From assembly GCA_022561215.1 (NCBI GenBank), contig JADFRQ010000033.1, positions 1-33,364 of the forward strand: a DNA stretch of 33,364 bases, given 5' to 3'. Shown piece after piece: positions 7,867 through 15,399 of the stretch. This DNA is from Chloroflexota bacterium (GTDB taxonomy: Bacteria; Chloroflexota; Anaerolineae; Anaerolineales; E44-bin32). The first letter of the stretch is position 1, and each line of letters starts with the position of its first letter. The translations under genes and the position numbers were made by a program. Below the pieces are notes generated by a model that worked only from the letters and a program-made list of their open reading frames with translations, was not told the DNA's origin and did not search any database.

Positions 7867-9071
7867 TATTGCTCCCTTTCGACCTCATCCTCGCTCAAAT
7901 AATTAGTGATTCGCAAAATTTCGCCGCGTATTTTCGTGATCCCATTGGGACCGGGAATAGGACGTCCAGGGGTACCTTGTCCGACGGAGATGTAGAGCGC
8001 GCCGTCATGCGCAATGGTAATGTTGGTAGGCGCGTCGAGCCCATCTGCAAGCACACGAGGCGGGCAGCCGTCAGCGGGATACAAGGTAACACGTCCGCTA
8101 AATCGCAGATAGCCCCCATGAACCGGGGGCGCTTGCGGATCGTAAAGATCGAATTGTGTTGGGAGAAGTTCGGTAGGCGTAGTAGTCAATTCAACAACGT
8201 AAATATTTCCGGCCTCATCAATTGCCACGTCCACTGCGGTTGTTAGGCCGATGATCTCGTCCGTAGTATCGCCCGTATCGGGATCAACACGTACTATTCT
8301 CGCGTCTCCTTCGACAAATGAGGTAATGTCGTCAATACTGCTCGCTTGTTCGTCAAACTCGTATCCTGAAAACAATGCAACCAGCAGATCACCAGTCTGG
8401 GGATCTACTGCAAGACCTGCAGGCACTGCTTGTTGACCACTGGCCAATAATGGGAATGCCACGATGTCTCGAGATTCACCAGTGAATGAGATCTCGACGA
8501 GCCTATTGAGACCGCTCTCAACTGCAAATATTTTTTGCTGATCTCGATCGAAGGCAATTCCATTCATGTTATTGCGGTCGGCTAAGGTAAGCCCTATCCT
8601 TCCGTCTGGACTAATTTCATGAAGTGCCAGGCTGTCACTCAAGCCACCGTCGTCCACCGATAGAAATAAACGCCCATCGCTGTGCAATAATAAATCACTG
8701 GGCCCGCTGACTTCATCCCGTCCTGTACCATACGCTGAAAAGCCATTGTACGTAGTGAAATGGCTGAACCAGCGATCAGCCTCAGCTTCGTCTTCGAAGT
8801 CTCCATCACCATTAAGGTCAGTAAATTTGGTGAGTTTGCCATCCCATTTCCTTGGATCAAGTAAATAGAGTCCCGTTCCCGCCTCAGCGACATACAATTC
8901 CCCTGTCAAAGACACGGCGACCCCACGGGGATTCTCTAGACCCGTGAGGATAATTTCTACAACGGGGCTAATCTCTGTATTTGAACAGGCGGGTGGTCGG
9001 GAAGGTGAGCATCCCATTAGTGCAAACAGGAATACGGCAAACACACCAACGATTAAAGAATGGGATTTCAA
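7866..9071 (-). CDS. ScyD/ScyE-like beta-propeller lipoprotein
   Basis: From a TTG start at 9071 this is 401 aa with a short Lys/His N-terminus, a hydrophobic stretch and the lipobox-like ALMGC (Cys about residue 21), so it is probably an exported lipoprotein. The body has repeated propeller blades such as LENPRGVAVSLTGELYVAEA, PAGLAVDPQTGDLLVALFSG, AVDVAIDEAGNIYVVEL and PTNITIAHDGALYISVGQG, as in ScyD/ScyE and SMP-30/NHL-type proteins. A longer TTG start at 9149 would overlap the ATPase gene by 68 bases and put a long hydrophilic tail before the signal peptide, so I prefer 9071, 10 bases after the ATPase stop. It may bind or sense an extracellular ligand of the transporter; catalysis is not evident. 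Confidence 0.78.
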   Translation of the reverse strand: MKSHSLIVGVFAVFLFALMGCSPSRPPACSNTEISPVVEIILTGLENPRGVAVSLTGELYVAEAGTGLYLLDPRKWDGKLTKFTDLNGDGDFEDEAEADRWFSHFTTYNGFSAYGTGRDEVSGPSDLLLHSDGRLFLSVDDGGLSDSLALHEISPDGRIGLTLADRNNMNGIAFDRDQQKIFAVESGLNRLVEISFTGESRDIVAFPLLASGQQAVPAGLAVDPQTGDLLVALFSGYEFDEQASSIDDITSFVEGDARIVRVDPDTGDTTDEIIGLTTAVDVAIDEAGNIYVVELTTTPTELLPTQFDLYDPQAPPVHGGYLRFSGRVTLYPADGCPPRVLADGLDAPTNITIAHDGALYISVGQGTPGRPIPGPNGITKIRGEILRITNYLSEDEVEREQ

Positions 9072-9081
9072 ACTGTGGTGG

Positions 9082-10155
9082 CTAATTCCAAAGCAGCGAG
9101 CGTTCAGTTTTCTTGTCAAAAAATTGGCACTTTTTTGTATTGAAACCAAGTTTTACCCTGTCACCAGATTTCAAGTTTAGAGATGGGTCAACCAACAAGT
9201 AATAGTGAATATCTCCAATTTTCACGTCAATCAGGTGATCACGACCGAGTGGCTCGACACCGAAGACCTCGCCTGGGATGCCCTCACTATCAATCATGAT
9301 GTCTTCAGGGCGGATACCCATCATCACACTACCTTTGGCAGCCGCCTTTTCCCCTCGGTCGGCAGGTATGACCAATTCGAGGCCTTCGCTACTGGCGTGA
9401 TAAGCGCCGTTTGTCTGAGAAACATCCACTTCAGTAATATTCATAGGAGGGTTGCCCACAAAACGAGCAATGAAAAGCGTGCGCGGCCGGTCGTACACTT
9501 CAGTAGGGGTATCGTAGGCGTGTAACTGGCCATCCTTCATCACGGCGATGCGATCCGCCATCGTCATCGCTTCGACCTGATCATGCGTGACATAAATTGA
9601 CGTGATACCCAAATCGATTTGCAGCCGTTTGATTTCACTGCGCATCGAAAGCCTCAGTCGCGCATCAAGGTTTGACAGAGGCTCATCAAACAACAGCAGT
9701 TCCGGCTCTTTCACTAAGGCTCTTCCAAGCGCGACGCGTTGCTGTTGACCGCCAGAAAGAAAGGCCGGTCTGCGATCCATTAATTCGCCGATGCCCATCA
9801 TGTCGGCTACACGTTGAGAGCGTTCGATCATTTCCGATTTCGGCGTCTTCATCAGCCTGAGTGGGTAGCTGATATTTTGCATGACGGTCATATGAGGGTA
9901 AAGGGCATAGCTTTGGAAAACCATGCCGATGTTGCGATCCTTGGGGCCAACTTCGTTGACAACGCGGCCATCAAATCGGATGATGCCGCCAGAAGGTTTA
10001 TAAATCCCAGCGACCATCAGCAATGTGGTGGTTTTGCCGCAACCGGATGGGCCTAAGAAGACGACGAACTCACCATCATTAATATCCAAGTTGATGCCTT
10101 CGACACCGACAACTTTGCCCCATCGTTTCGAGAGATTCTCGAGTTTAACTTTCAT
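9082..10155 (-). CDS. Carbohydrate ABC transporter ATPase, MsmX/UgpC-like
   Basis: A 357-aa cytoplasmic ATPase for the two permeases encoded upstream. Walker A is GPSGCGKTT (35-43), Q-loop Q81, signature LSGGQQQR (133-140), Walker B LLLFDEP (153-159), H191 in YVTHDQ. The region after ~235 is the OB/TOBE regulatory domain of the CUT1 sugar importers (NPPMNITEVDV and MGIRPEDIMI are typical). The ATG follows GAGG by eight bases. Many genomes share one such ATPase among several sugar importers, so a copy inside the operon suggests a self-contained system. Confidence 0.93.
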   Translation of the reverse strand: MKVKLENLSKRWGKVVGVEGINLDINDGEFVVFLGPSGCGKTTTLLMVAGIYKPSGGIIRFDGRVVNEVGPKDRNIGMVFQSYALYPHMTVMQNISYPLRLMKTPKSEMIERSQRVADMMGIGELMDRRPAFLSGGQQQRVALGRALVKEPELLLFDEPLSNLDARLRLSMRSEIKRLQIDLGITSIYVTHDQVEAMTMADRIAVMKDGQLHAYDTPTEVYDRPRTLFIARFVGNPPMNITEVDVSQTNGAYHASSEGLELVIPADRGEKAAAKGSVMMGIRPEDIMIDSEGIPGEVFGVEPLGRDHLIDVKIGDIHYYLLVDPSLNLKSGDRVKLGFNTKKCQFFDKKTERSLLWN

Positions 10156-10221
10156 AAGTAGTCCCTCATTCTATTGCGCAGTATCAGAGAGCGGATATTG
10201 TCATGACGGATGGTTTCTCAA

Positions 10222-11067
10222 TCAAGAACCGCCCTTTGCTCCGCCAGCGTAGATGCTTAGCAGCAAATCCTGGGTAAAAATGAAGAAGAGGGCAACCGGG
10301 ATGAGTTGGAAAAGTCCAACAGCCGTGACTGTTCCCCAATCGACCGCTACCGTATCTCCCTGAAAATTTTGTAGATAGACCGAGAGGGTAGCTTGTTTTC
10401 CTGCCCCAATGGTAAAAGTTTTGGGGACCAACCATGCATTCCAGCCGGACACGAATGCAAAAATAGCTAAGGCGGCGATGCCGGGTTTTAAGGTAGGGAT
10501 GATGATCTGCCACCAGACCTGAAGACGCGAGGCGCCGTCAATCAAAGCCGCGCGCTCCATGTCCCACGAGACATTATCAAAAAATCCCTTCATCAACCAA
10601 ATTCCAAACGGCATCTCGAAACCGACCATCACCAATCCCACGCCAATGAGGGTGTTGTATAAGCTGAGCGTGCGCAGGACGAAAAAAATGCCGATGAGCA
10701 GAGTTACACTGGGGAAAGCATGCAGGATCAGCGTGAGCGACAGAAATTGGCGGCGTCCGGGGAAATTTAAGCGTGACAGCGCGTAACCGGCCAGAGAAGA
10801 AACCAGGACCACAGTAATCGTCATGAATGAGGCGATTAGAAATGTGTTGAGGGTTACCCGCCAGATGCTGGGATAGCCGCGCCCGAAAGGCGTTTCGAGC
10901 AAGAAGCTCCAGTTATTCAGGGTCAGTTCACCGACAGGCAGCAGCCCTTCCGTACGTGTGGAAAAGGAGTTAATCAGCAACCATAAATATCCCACCATAA
11001 TTGGCACAACACTGATGACCAATAACAGGTAAGGCGCACTCGACCAAATTCTTTTCCGTAGGGCCAT
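10222..11067 (-). CDS. Sugar ABC transporter permease, MalG-like
   Basis: A 281-aa inner-membrane protein with six hydrophobic spans. The EAA loop is around 170-194: MERAALIDGASRLQVWWQII followed by PTLKPG, near the consensus for CUT1 permeases. I chose the ATG at 11067 because GGGAG lies nine to ten bases upstream; a TTG two codons earlier at 11073 is closer to that site than usual. It starts 13-20 bases after the MalF-like gene ends. Confidence 0.92.
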   Translation of the reverse strand: MALRKRIWSSAPYLLLVISVVPIMVGYLWLLINSFSTRTEGLLPVGELTLNNWSFLLETPFGRGYPSIWRVTLNTFLIASFMTITVVLVSSLAGYALSRLNFPGRRQFLSLTLILHAFPSVTLLIGIFFVLRTLSLYNTLIGVGLVMVGFEMPFGIWLMKGFFDNVSWDMERAALIDGASRLQVWWQIIIPTLKPGIAALAIFAFVSGWNAWLVPKTFTIGAGKQATLSVYLQNFQGDTVAVDWGTVTAVGLFQLIPVALFFIFTQDLLLSIYAGGAKGGS

Positions 11068-11086
11068 CTGCAATATCTCCCTCGCC

Positions 11087-12100
11087 TTATATCAAATCAA
11101 TTTTAGGTTCCTGCACTAATTCATCAAACTTGAACACGCGCATATAAATTACCGCCGCACCGATACCAATGATCACCAGGATCACAGCCCAGGCGGCGCC
11201 ATACCCCCATTGTGTGTTGCCGGATTCGGTGGAAAGTGCCAGGTGATAGGCGCGCAACGCCCAGACCTCGGTCCTAAATAACCCGGGGCCACCGTCGGTG
11301 AGAAGCAAAATCTGCTCGAATGAGGTCAGCAACGAGAGAGTTTGGAATGTGAGCACGAACAAGATCGGCCACCTTATCATCGGCAGAATGATGAAACGAA
11401 TGGTCTGCAGCGTCGAGCCGCCATCAACCTTCGAAGCTCTGAGGAAATCCCTGGGAATTGCCTCAATGGCAGAGGAGAAAATCACCAGGCCAAAGGAGGC
11501 TCCGATCAAACCATTGACGACGATGACGAACAACCATGGTAAGGCTGTAACAAGATCTTCTCCTGAGGTTATCCCTAACGGCCCCAAAAACTGATTGATA
11601 ATGCCGTGGGGCACACGCGAGGCGATCCGGCGCCACATCAGGATATAAATTACGGAAGGCGTGAGGCGTGGCAGCAGCCACATGAGACGGAATACAAAAC
11701 CCGCTCGCCGATTAATGTGTGTAGTCAAAAGCGCGATGGCTAACGCAGTGCCAAAATTAAACAAAGCAAGCGTCGTGAGAACATAAAAGAGCGTATTTCC
11801 CAAGAATTTGGAAAAAAATCTGTCCGCAAAGATTTTGGTGTAGTTCACCAGGCTCCAATTGCTGGGCAACCACCATTGCAACGTCCCAAAATTTGCTGAC
11901 TTCAGATCCGATAAGCTGAGGATGAAGAGGATAATGACTGGGATAAAAAAGAAAAGGACGATCAATACTACAGCTGGCGCCATGAAGCCGTAGGCGCCCA
12001 GCTTGCTTCGCAGCCTGGTAACTTTAGAAGATTGATTTGGAACCCCGACAGGAGAGGGGGATTGGATACCCCCTCTTTCTGTCGAAAGTTTAAGGTCCAT
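11087..12100 (-). CDS. Sugar ABC transporter permease, MalF-like
   Basis: A 337-aa inner-membrane permease. A ~35-residue polar N-terminus precedes the first span (APAVVLIVLFFFIPVIILFI), six spans in all. The EAA loop is at about 212-242: IEAIPRDFLRASKVDGGSTL then QTIRFIILPMIRW, where Ser-Lys replaces the usual Ala-x-x-Asp-Gly spacing only slightly. AAAGGT precedes the ATG by five bases. Partner of the MalG-like permease downstream. Confidence 0.92.
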   Translation of the reverse strand: MDLKLSTERGGIQSPSPVGVPNQSSKVTRLRSKLGAYGFMAPAVVLIVLFFFIPVIILFILSLSDLKSANFGTLQWWLPSNWSLVNYTKIFADRFFSKFLGNTLFYVLTTLALFNFGTALAIALLTTHINRRAGFVFRLMWLLPRLTPSVIYILMWRRIASRVPHGIINQFLGPLGITSGEDLVTALPWLFVIVVNGLIGASFGLVIFSSAIEAIPRDFLRASKVDGGSTLQTIRFIILPMIRWPILFVLTFQTLSLLTSFEQILLLTDGGPGLFRTEVWALRAYHLALSTESGNTQWGYGAAWAVILVIIGIGAAVIYMRVFKFDELVQEPKIDLI

Positions 12101-12118
12101 TAGATGACCTTTTCACAA

Positions 12119-12170
12119 CTCAATTGATGATGATTTCATCACCTGATGATGATGTCATCACCCAATTGAG
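12119..12170 (-). repeat. 19-bp tandem duplication inside an inverted repeat, end of the binding-protein gene
   Basis: Two head-to-tail 19-bp copies, at 12125-12143 and 12144-12162, differ at one base (TGATGATGATTTCATCACC versus ...GATGTCATCACC). They are flanked by CTCAATTG (12119-12126) and CAATTGAG (12163-12170). The gene's stop is in the copy at lower coordinates. A hairpin here, between binding-protein and permease genes, is where many sugar importers have a transcript-stabilising structure. Confidence 0.7.
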
Positions 12171-13602
12171 TTTGAAGTGTATCTACAACGAAGTCCACGG
12201 CCTCTTGGGCAGTGAATTCACCGACCTGCACAGCTGAAAGCGCATCGAATGTCGCTTGTTGCTGTGTACCCCAATTGGGGTTGTTGGGCAGGAAATTGGT
12301 GAAGTCAAGCATGTAGAGCACGTCCGTGAGAAATACAGCGCTCACGTATGGCGCGTAACTAGCTTGTGTCGTCAGGATACCCAGATGGGTGCTGTTGATT
12401 GCATGGCGCGTGTTAGCCTCATCTGTTGTGGCTTTGGCGATTACCGCCAGAGCCAGGTCGGGATGCTCACTCTGGGAACTGATCAAGTACGCCAAGGGGT
12501 GGGACAACGTTGTCGGGGATCCTCCCGCTACAGCAGCAGGATACAGCCCATAGCCCCAATTCTCGAACTGGTAGGATTCGCCGCCTAGGTTAAAATTACT
12601 CGGCCCAGTCCACTGATCGGCCCATTCAGCCCACTGCCAACTACCGCCAGCCCAGAAGAGCACATCGCCACCCGAGACAGCAGGATGATAACCATCGCCC
12701 CAGCCGGCACCAAGGAAACCAAATGAGCCACCGTCAGTAAATCCACGCTCGAAGAACTCATAAAAACCAAGACCGGCGGCGGTATCATAGACCAATTTGC
12801 CGGTGTCAGAATCGATGGTATCTCCACCAAAGGCATAGTACAGCGCAGTGAAGTCCGCGCCGTTCGAAGGTCGCATCCAGAAGCCCATGCCTTTATTCAC
12901 AACGCCGGCAGCCACTGCTGCTTCGGCAGCATCCAGCATATCACTTAGAGTGAAATTGCCGGCGCGGATCTCGTCGGACAGCCCGTCAACGCGCGCAGCG
13001 TCCCAACCTGGAACCGCAGCCAAAAGGTTCTTGTCCCAGAAGATCGGACGCGCTTCCGTATCCTGGAGAATTCCCCAGCGCTCGCCCTTGAAGGTGACTG
13101 CTTCCCACAGCCCGTCAATCATATTGTCAAACTCGGGGTAATCGGCAATCATACTCTCGAGCGAGATGATGCGCCCGGCGGTCGCTTCGGTGCCGATGAA
13201 CTCATGTCCTGTCAGCACGATGTCTGGCGCTTGACCATCTTCAAAAGCCAGGGCAAATTCCTGCATGATATCGCCAAAATCAGTATTGTCTTGGATGGTC
13301 TCGACGACCACTCGACGAGTATCGCCGGCTGCTTCTAGTTCGGCATTAACGGCTGCTACACCGAAGAGCAGGTTGTTGCAGCGCCAGTCCTCCGTGGGGG
13401 GTCTTGCACGGCAGCGGGCCACGATGGTGACCAACTCGCCGCCGACCGGCACCTCTACTTCAACTTCGACCGGGACTTCGACTTCGACAATCTGGGTTTC
13501 GACGACTATGATGGTTTCCGGCGTCGCTGCCCCACCACACGCAGCCACTAGCAGACTAAGCCCAATCAATAAGGTTAACAGTGGCAAAAGTCTCTTTTGC
13601 AT
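12139..13602 (-). CDS. Sugar ABC transporter substrate-binding lipoprotein
   Basis: A 487-aa extracytoplasmic solute-binding protein, first gene of the import operon. The signal peptide ends in a lipobox LVAAC with Cys22, then a flexible linker rich in Val/Glu (VEVEVPVEVEVEVPV), a style common in Chloroflexota. The mature part is a CUT1-type (family 1) binding fold, with features such as GQAPDIVLTGHEFIGTEATA (hinge-side binding segment), GWGDGYHPAVSGGDVLFWAG and many exposed Trp residues suited to sugar stacking. GGAGG precedes the ATG. Substrate not assignable. Confidence 0.9.
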   Translation of the reverse strand: MQKRLLPLLTLLIGLSLLVAACGGAATPETIIVVETQIVEVEVPVEVEVEVPVGGELVTIVARCRARPPTEDWRCNNLLFGVAAVNAELEAAGDTRRVVVETIQDNTDFGDIMQEFALAFEDGQAPDIVLTGHEFIGTEATAGRIISLESMIADYPEFDNMIDGLWEAVTFKGERWGILQDTEARPIFWDKNLLAAVPGWDAARVDGLSDEIRAGNFTLSDMLDAAEAAVAAGVVNKGMGFWMRPSNGADFTALYYAFGGDTIDSDTGKLVYDTAAGLGFYEFFERGFTDGGSFGFLGAGWGDGYHPAVSGGDVLFWAGGSWQWAEWADQWTGPSNFNLGGESYQFENWGYGLYPAAVAGGSPTTLSHPLAYLISSQSEHPDLALAVIAKATTDEANTRHAINSTHLGILTTQASYAPYVSAVFLTDVLYMLDFTNFLPNNPNWGTQQQATFDALSAVQVGEFTAQEAVDFVVDTLQTQLGDDIIIR

Positions 13603-14115
13603 TATTTTTTCTCCTCCATGCTAACTAGTTTGTTAATTGCATTAAGTTTGGGGGAATCTATTTTCAGTATGCGGCCTCCTAATTCTAATTTTAAGAGTGT
13701 TTTAACGGAGCCATTTGTATACGTATTCAAGCGAGGACCTATTCGGTAAAGATATTTTACCAGCAACTTGTGAATTTTCCCCATCATATTGGATTACGAG
13801 TTCGGCTGAAGAAATTCCCGTCTTTAACGCAGAATCTGATCTTTTTGGTGAAAATAGTGCGCAAACACACGAGTAACTTCGACGGGAAAACATCGAGAGA
13901 CGGTTCTCACTAGCGGAAACTATTTCGCAAGACTTATGTGTTGAGGGCCTGAGGGGCCATTCGCGCGCAGCCGGGGTGCTGGAAGCCGCGCAGCAAAAGG
14001 CTCCTTTCCTGCGCGTTCAGAAATAGCGCATAGACTTCAGGACAAGAATTTGGACGCCTCTATCCCCGCTCAAAAGCAAGACGGATGTTTGGCATTTCCT
14101 TTTCTAGAACACGCT
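13603..14115. other. Upstream region of the import operon
   Basis: Contains no convincing gene. The first 200 bases are A+T rich and should hold the operon promoter; a GGTAAA-gatat-TTTACC inverted repeat lies at 13745-13761. The part near 13950-14040 is G+C rich without an RNA motif I recognise. A 61-codon ORF ending in a TAATG overlap with the binding-protein start has no ribosome site and odd composition. Confidence 0.5.
13745..13761. promoter_or_regulatory. Candidate operator upstream of the import operon
   Basis: Inverted repeat GGTAAA (13745-13750), five-base spacer, TTTACC (13756-13761), about 145 bases upstream of the binding-protein ATG in A+T-rich DNA. No regulator gene lies nearby; pattern evidence only. 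Confidence 0.3.
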
Positions 14116-14583
14116 TTACACAATCTCCTTCTTCTCGAGAAGTTCACTCAACAGATCCAGGAACTCGGCCCAATGTTTCTTCGTCGTCTCCACCGCCGCT
14201 AATGAAACGTCGGCATGCACAATCTTAATTTCTGTGGAATCGCCGCGATCAAAAAATTCGATCTCCACGCTATTGGGTGAGGGCTCTTCTCGCCAATCCG
14301 TTTTCCAGTCGAAGGTATAGGCCAGCTTCTTCTGTTCTTCTACCTCGGTGTATACGCCGAAGAAGGTCCAGATTACGCCGTCGTCTTTGGCAAGCACGCG
14401 CTGATAGATCACCCCTCCCACGCGGAGATCAATGTCAACGCTGATATTTTCATAGGTACGACCTACACCCCATTTGCCCAGCGCATCGGGTTCCGTAAAG
14501 GCGCGAAAGACGGTATCCAGCGGCGCATTGAAGCTGCGCTCAATTTCCACCACCAACACTTCTTCCTTTGTAAGCTCTTTCAT
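14116..14583 (-). CDS. SRPBCC (AHSA1-like) domain protein
   Basis: A 155-aa START/Bet v 1-like protein of the AHSA1 group. The family pattern is clear: IERSFNAPLDTVFRAFTEPDALGKW at 13-37, a run of beta strands with GGVIYQRVL, WTFFGVYTEVEE, LAYTFDWKTDW and VEIEFFDRGDSTEIKIVH, then a C-terminal helix with KKHWAEFLDLLSELL. It binds a hydrophobic ligand in related proteins. Its start overlaps the stop of the ArsR-type regulator (ATGA), the standard arrangement for this pair, and it is probably controlled by it. Confidence 0.88.
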   Translation of the reverse strand: MKELTKEEVLVVEIERSFNAPLDTVFRAFTEPDALGKWGVGRTYENISVDIDLRVGGVIYQRVLAKDDGVIWTFFGVYTEVEEQKKLAYTFDWKTDWREEPSPNSVEIEFFDRGDSTEIKIVHADVSLAAVETTKKHWAEFLDLLSELLEKKEIV

Positions 14584-14927
14584 TCTTTTTCCTCCTTATC
14601 TTGAAGATCTCCCAGGTACTCATCCAGTACGTCGAGCCGTTCCTGCCAATGTCCTCGAACGCTGTCTGCCCATTCCGACGCTCCATCCAAAGAATCGGGA
14701 ATCAATCGGCAGAATCGATACCTGCCCTCTTTCTTTCTGCGGATCATTCCGGCGCGCTCGAGGATATTGAGATGTTTGGTGATCCCCGGCTGGGATATGT
14801 CAAATAAACTCACTAAATCCAGCACGGTTACATCAGCCAGGCTGAGGGTCTTCAGAATGGCGCGCCGCGTCGGGTTGGCCAGCGCCCCGAAGACACGATT
14901 GAGTTCATTCGATGAATATATAACCAT
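14580..14927 (-). CDS. ArsR-family winged-helix transcriptional regulator
   Basis: 115 aa from the ATG at 14927. The winged helix is RVFGALANPTRRAILKTLSL then LDLVSLFDISQPGITKHLNI (recognition helix), and RAGMIRRKKEGRYRFCRL (wing). No cysteine pair of the classical metal sensors is present, so it is of the ligand- or stress-responding kind often paired with SRPBCC proteins. The chosen ATG sits in a perfect 24-bp palindrome; no Shine-Dalgarno lies before it, so the transcript may be leaderless. A TTG start at 14969 would add 14 residues translated from the palindrome and is less likely. Confidence 0.88.
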   Translation of the reverse strand: MVIYSSNELNRVFGALANPTRRAILKTLSLADVTVLDLVSLFDISQPGITKHLNILERAGMIRRKKEGRYRFCRLIPDSLDGASEWADSVRGHWQERLDVLDEYLGDLQDKEEKE

Positions 14928-14939
14928 ATGGTTATATAT
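14916..14939. promoter_or_regulatory. 24-bp palindrome over the ArsR-gene start codon (candidate operator)
   Basis: A perfect palindrome centred at 14927/14928 with core AACCATATGGTT and A/T-rich flanks. The central ATG is the start codon of the ArsR-type gene. ArsR proteins bind such 12-2-12 type palindromes and repress their own operon, so autoregulation by direct block of initiation is likely. Confidence 0.6.
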
Positions 14940-15011
14940 AACATAGTTTGGGAGAATTTCAAGCAGCAATATTCCTAGAGGAGGGGTTTCCTCGCCCGGG
15001 GGCGACTGGTA

Positions 15012-15049
15012 ACGAGCTTTAGCTAACGAGCTTCAGCTCGCCGGTGCCC
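15012..15049. repeat. 38-bp dispersed repeat, copy 1
   Basis: Begins ACGAGCTTTAGCTAACGAG and ends CAGCTCGCCGGTGCCC. It matches 18390-18427 in the same orientation at 35 of 38 positions. GAGCT/AGCTC sub-motifs let it fold into small hairpins. Confidence 0.75.
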
Positions 15050-15101
15050 TTCCGACTAGTATCCGATCGCATGAATGGTTATTTGGCACACAGAATACCC
15101 C

Positions 15102-15190
15102 GTAGGGGCGGTTGGCTAACCTTCGGGGGCTAAAAGGTGCAATGCCACTTTAGAAGTGCGGTGCACCTGATTGTACAGATGCTCAGAGCC
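15102..15190. repeat. Composite palindromic repeat related to 5248-5435
   Basis: Starts GTAGGGGCGG, then a 16-bp block (15106-15121) and a 12-bp block (15134-15145) that both occur in reverse orientation at 5420-5435 and 5262-5273. Here they are 12 bases apart, there about 146. The far end carries GGTGCACCTGATTGTACAGATG, which also resembles the reverse of 5248-5263. Confidence 0.6.
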
Positions 15191-15264
15191 TTATCCGCAA
15201 TCTGCTCTGCGGAGGCACGCTCAATCTTCTAAAGATACCCAGCCATAGCAGCCACTCGCCACAT

Positions 15265-15293
15265 TTGTTGAATTTCTTTCAAAATGGCATAAT
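15265..15293 (+). promoter_or_regulatory. Candidate sigma-70 promoter for the ATP-cone kinase
   Basis: TTGTTG (15265-15270), a 17-base spacer and CATAAT (15288-15293), about 105 bases before the ATG at 15400. Pattern match only. Confidence 0.35.
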
Positions 15294-15399
15294 CTATGAG
15301 GTGAAAATTAATAAAATGAGCATGCAAGGCGAGAAAACTGGGGTTATTCTGTCTGTATAGCGACACTCATTGACAGGAAATGGAGCAGTCTAACGCGAG

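Larger units (their letters stand above)
14940..15399. other. Intergenic region with repeat elements
   Basis: Lies between the divergent ArsR/SRPBCC unit and the ATP-cone kinase gene and holds no gene. It contains a 38-bp block repeated at 18390 (15012-15049), a composite repeat (15102-15190), and a possible promoter for the kinase (15265-15293). Confidence 0.6.

Noticed and set aside
9082-13602. Naming the importer as the glycerol-3-phosphate system (ugp) because of the UgpC-like ATPase and nearby phosphodiesterase-like gene
   Set aside because: MsmX/UgpC-type ATPases serve many sugars, and the binding protein shows no specific glycerol-phosphate signature that I can verify.
13602-13787. 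61-codon ORF ending in a TAATG overlap with the binding-protein start (possible leader peptide)
   Set aside because: No ribosome site, composition unlike coding DNA, and its 3' end is simply the ribosome site of the next gene.
13930-14040. G+C-rich segment as a riboswitch or structured RNA
   Set aside because: None of the common riboswitch core motifs is present on either strand.
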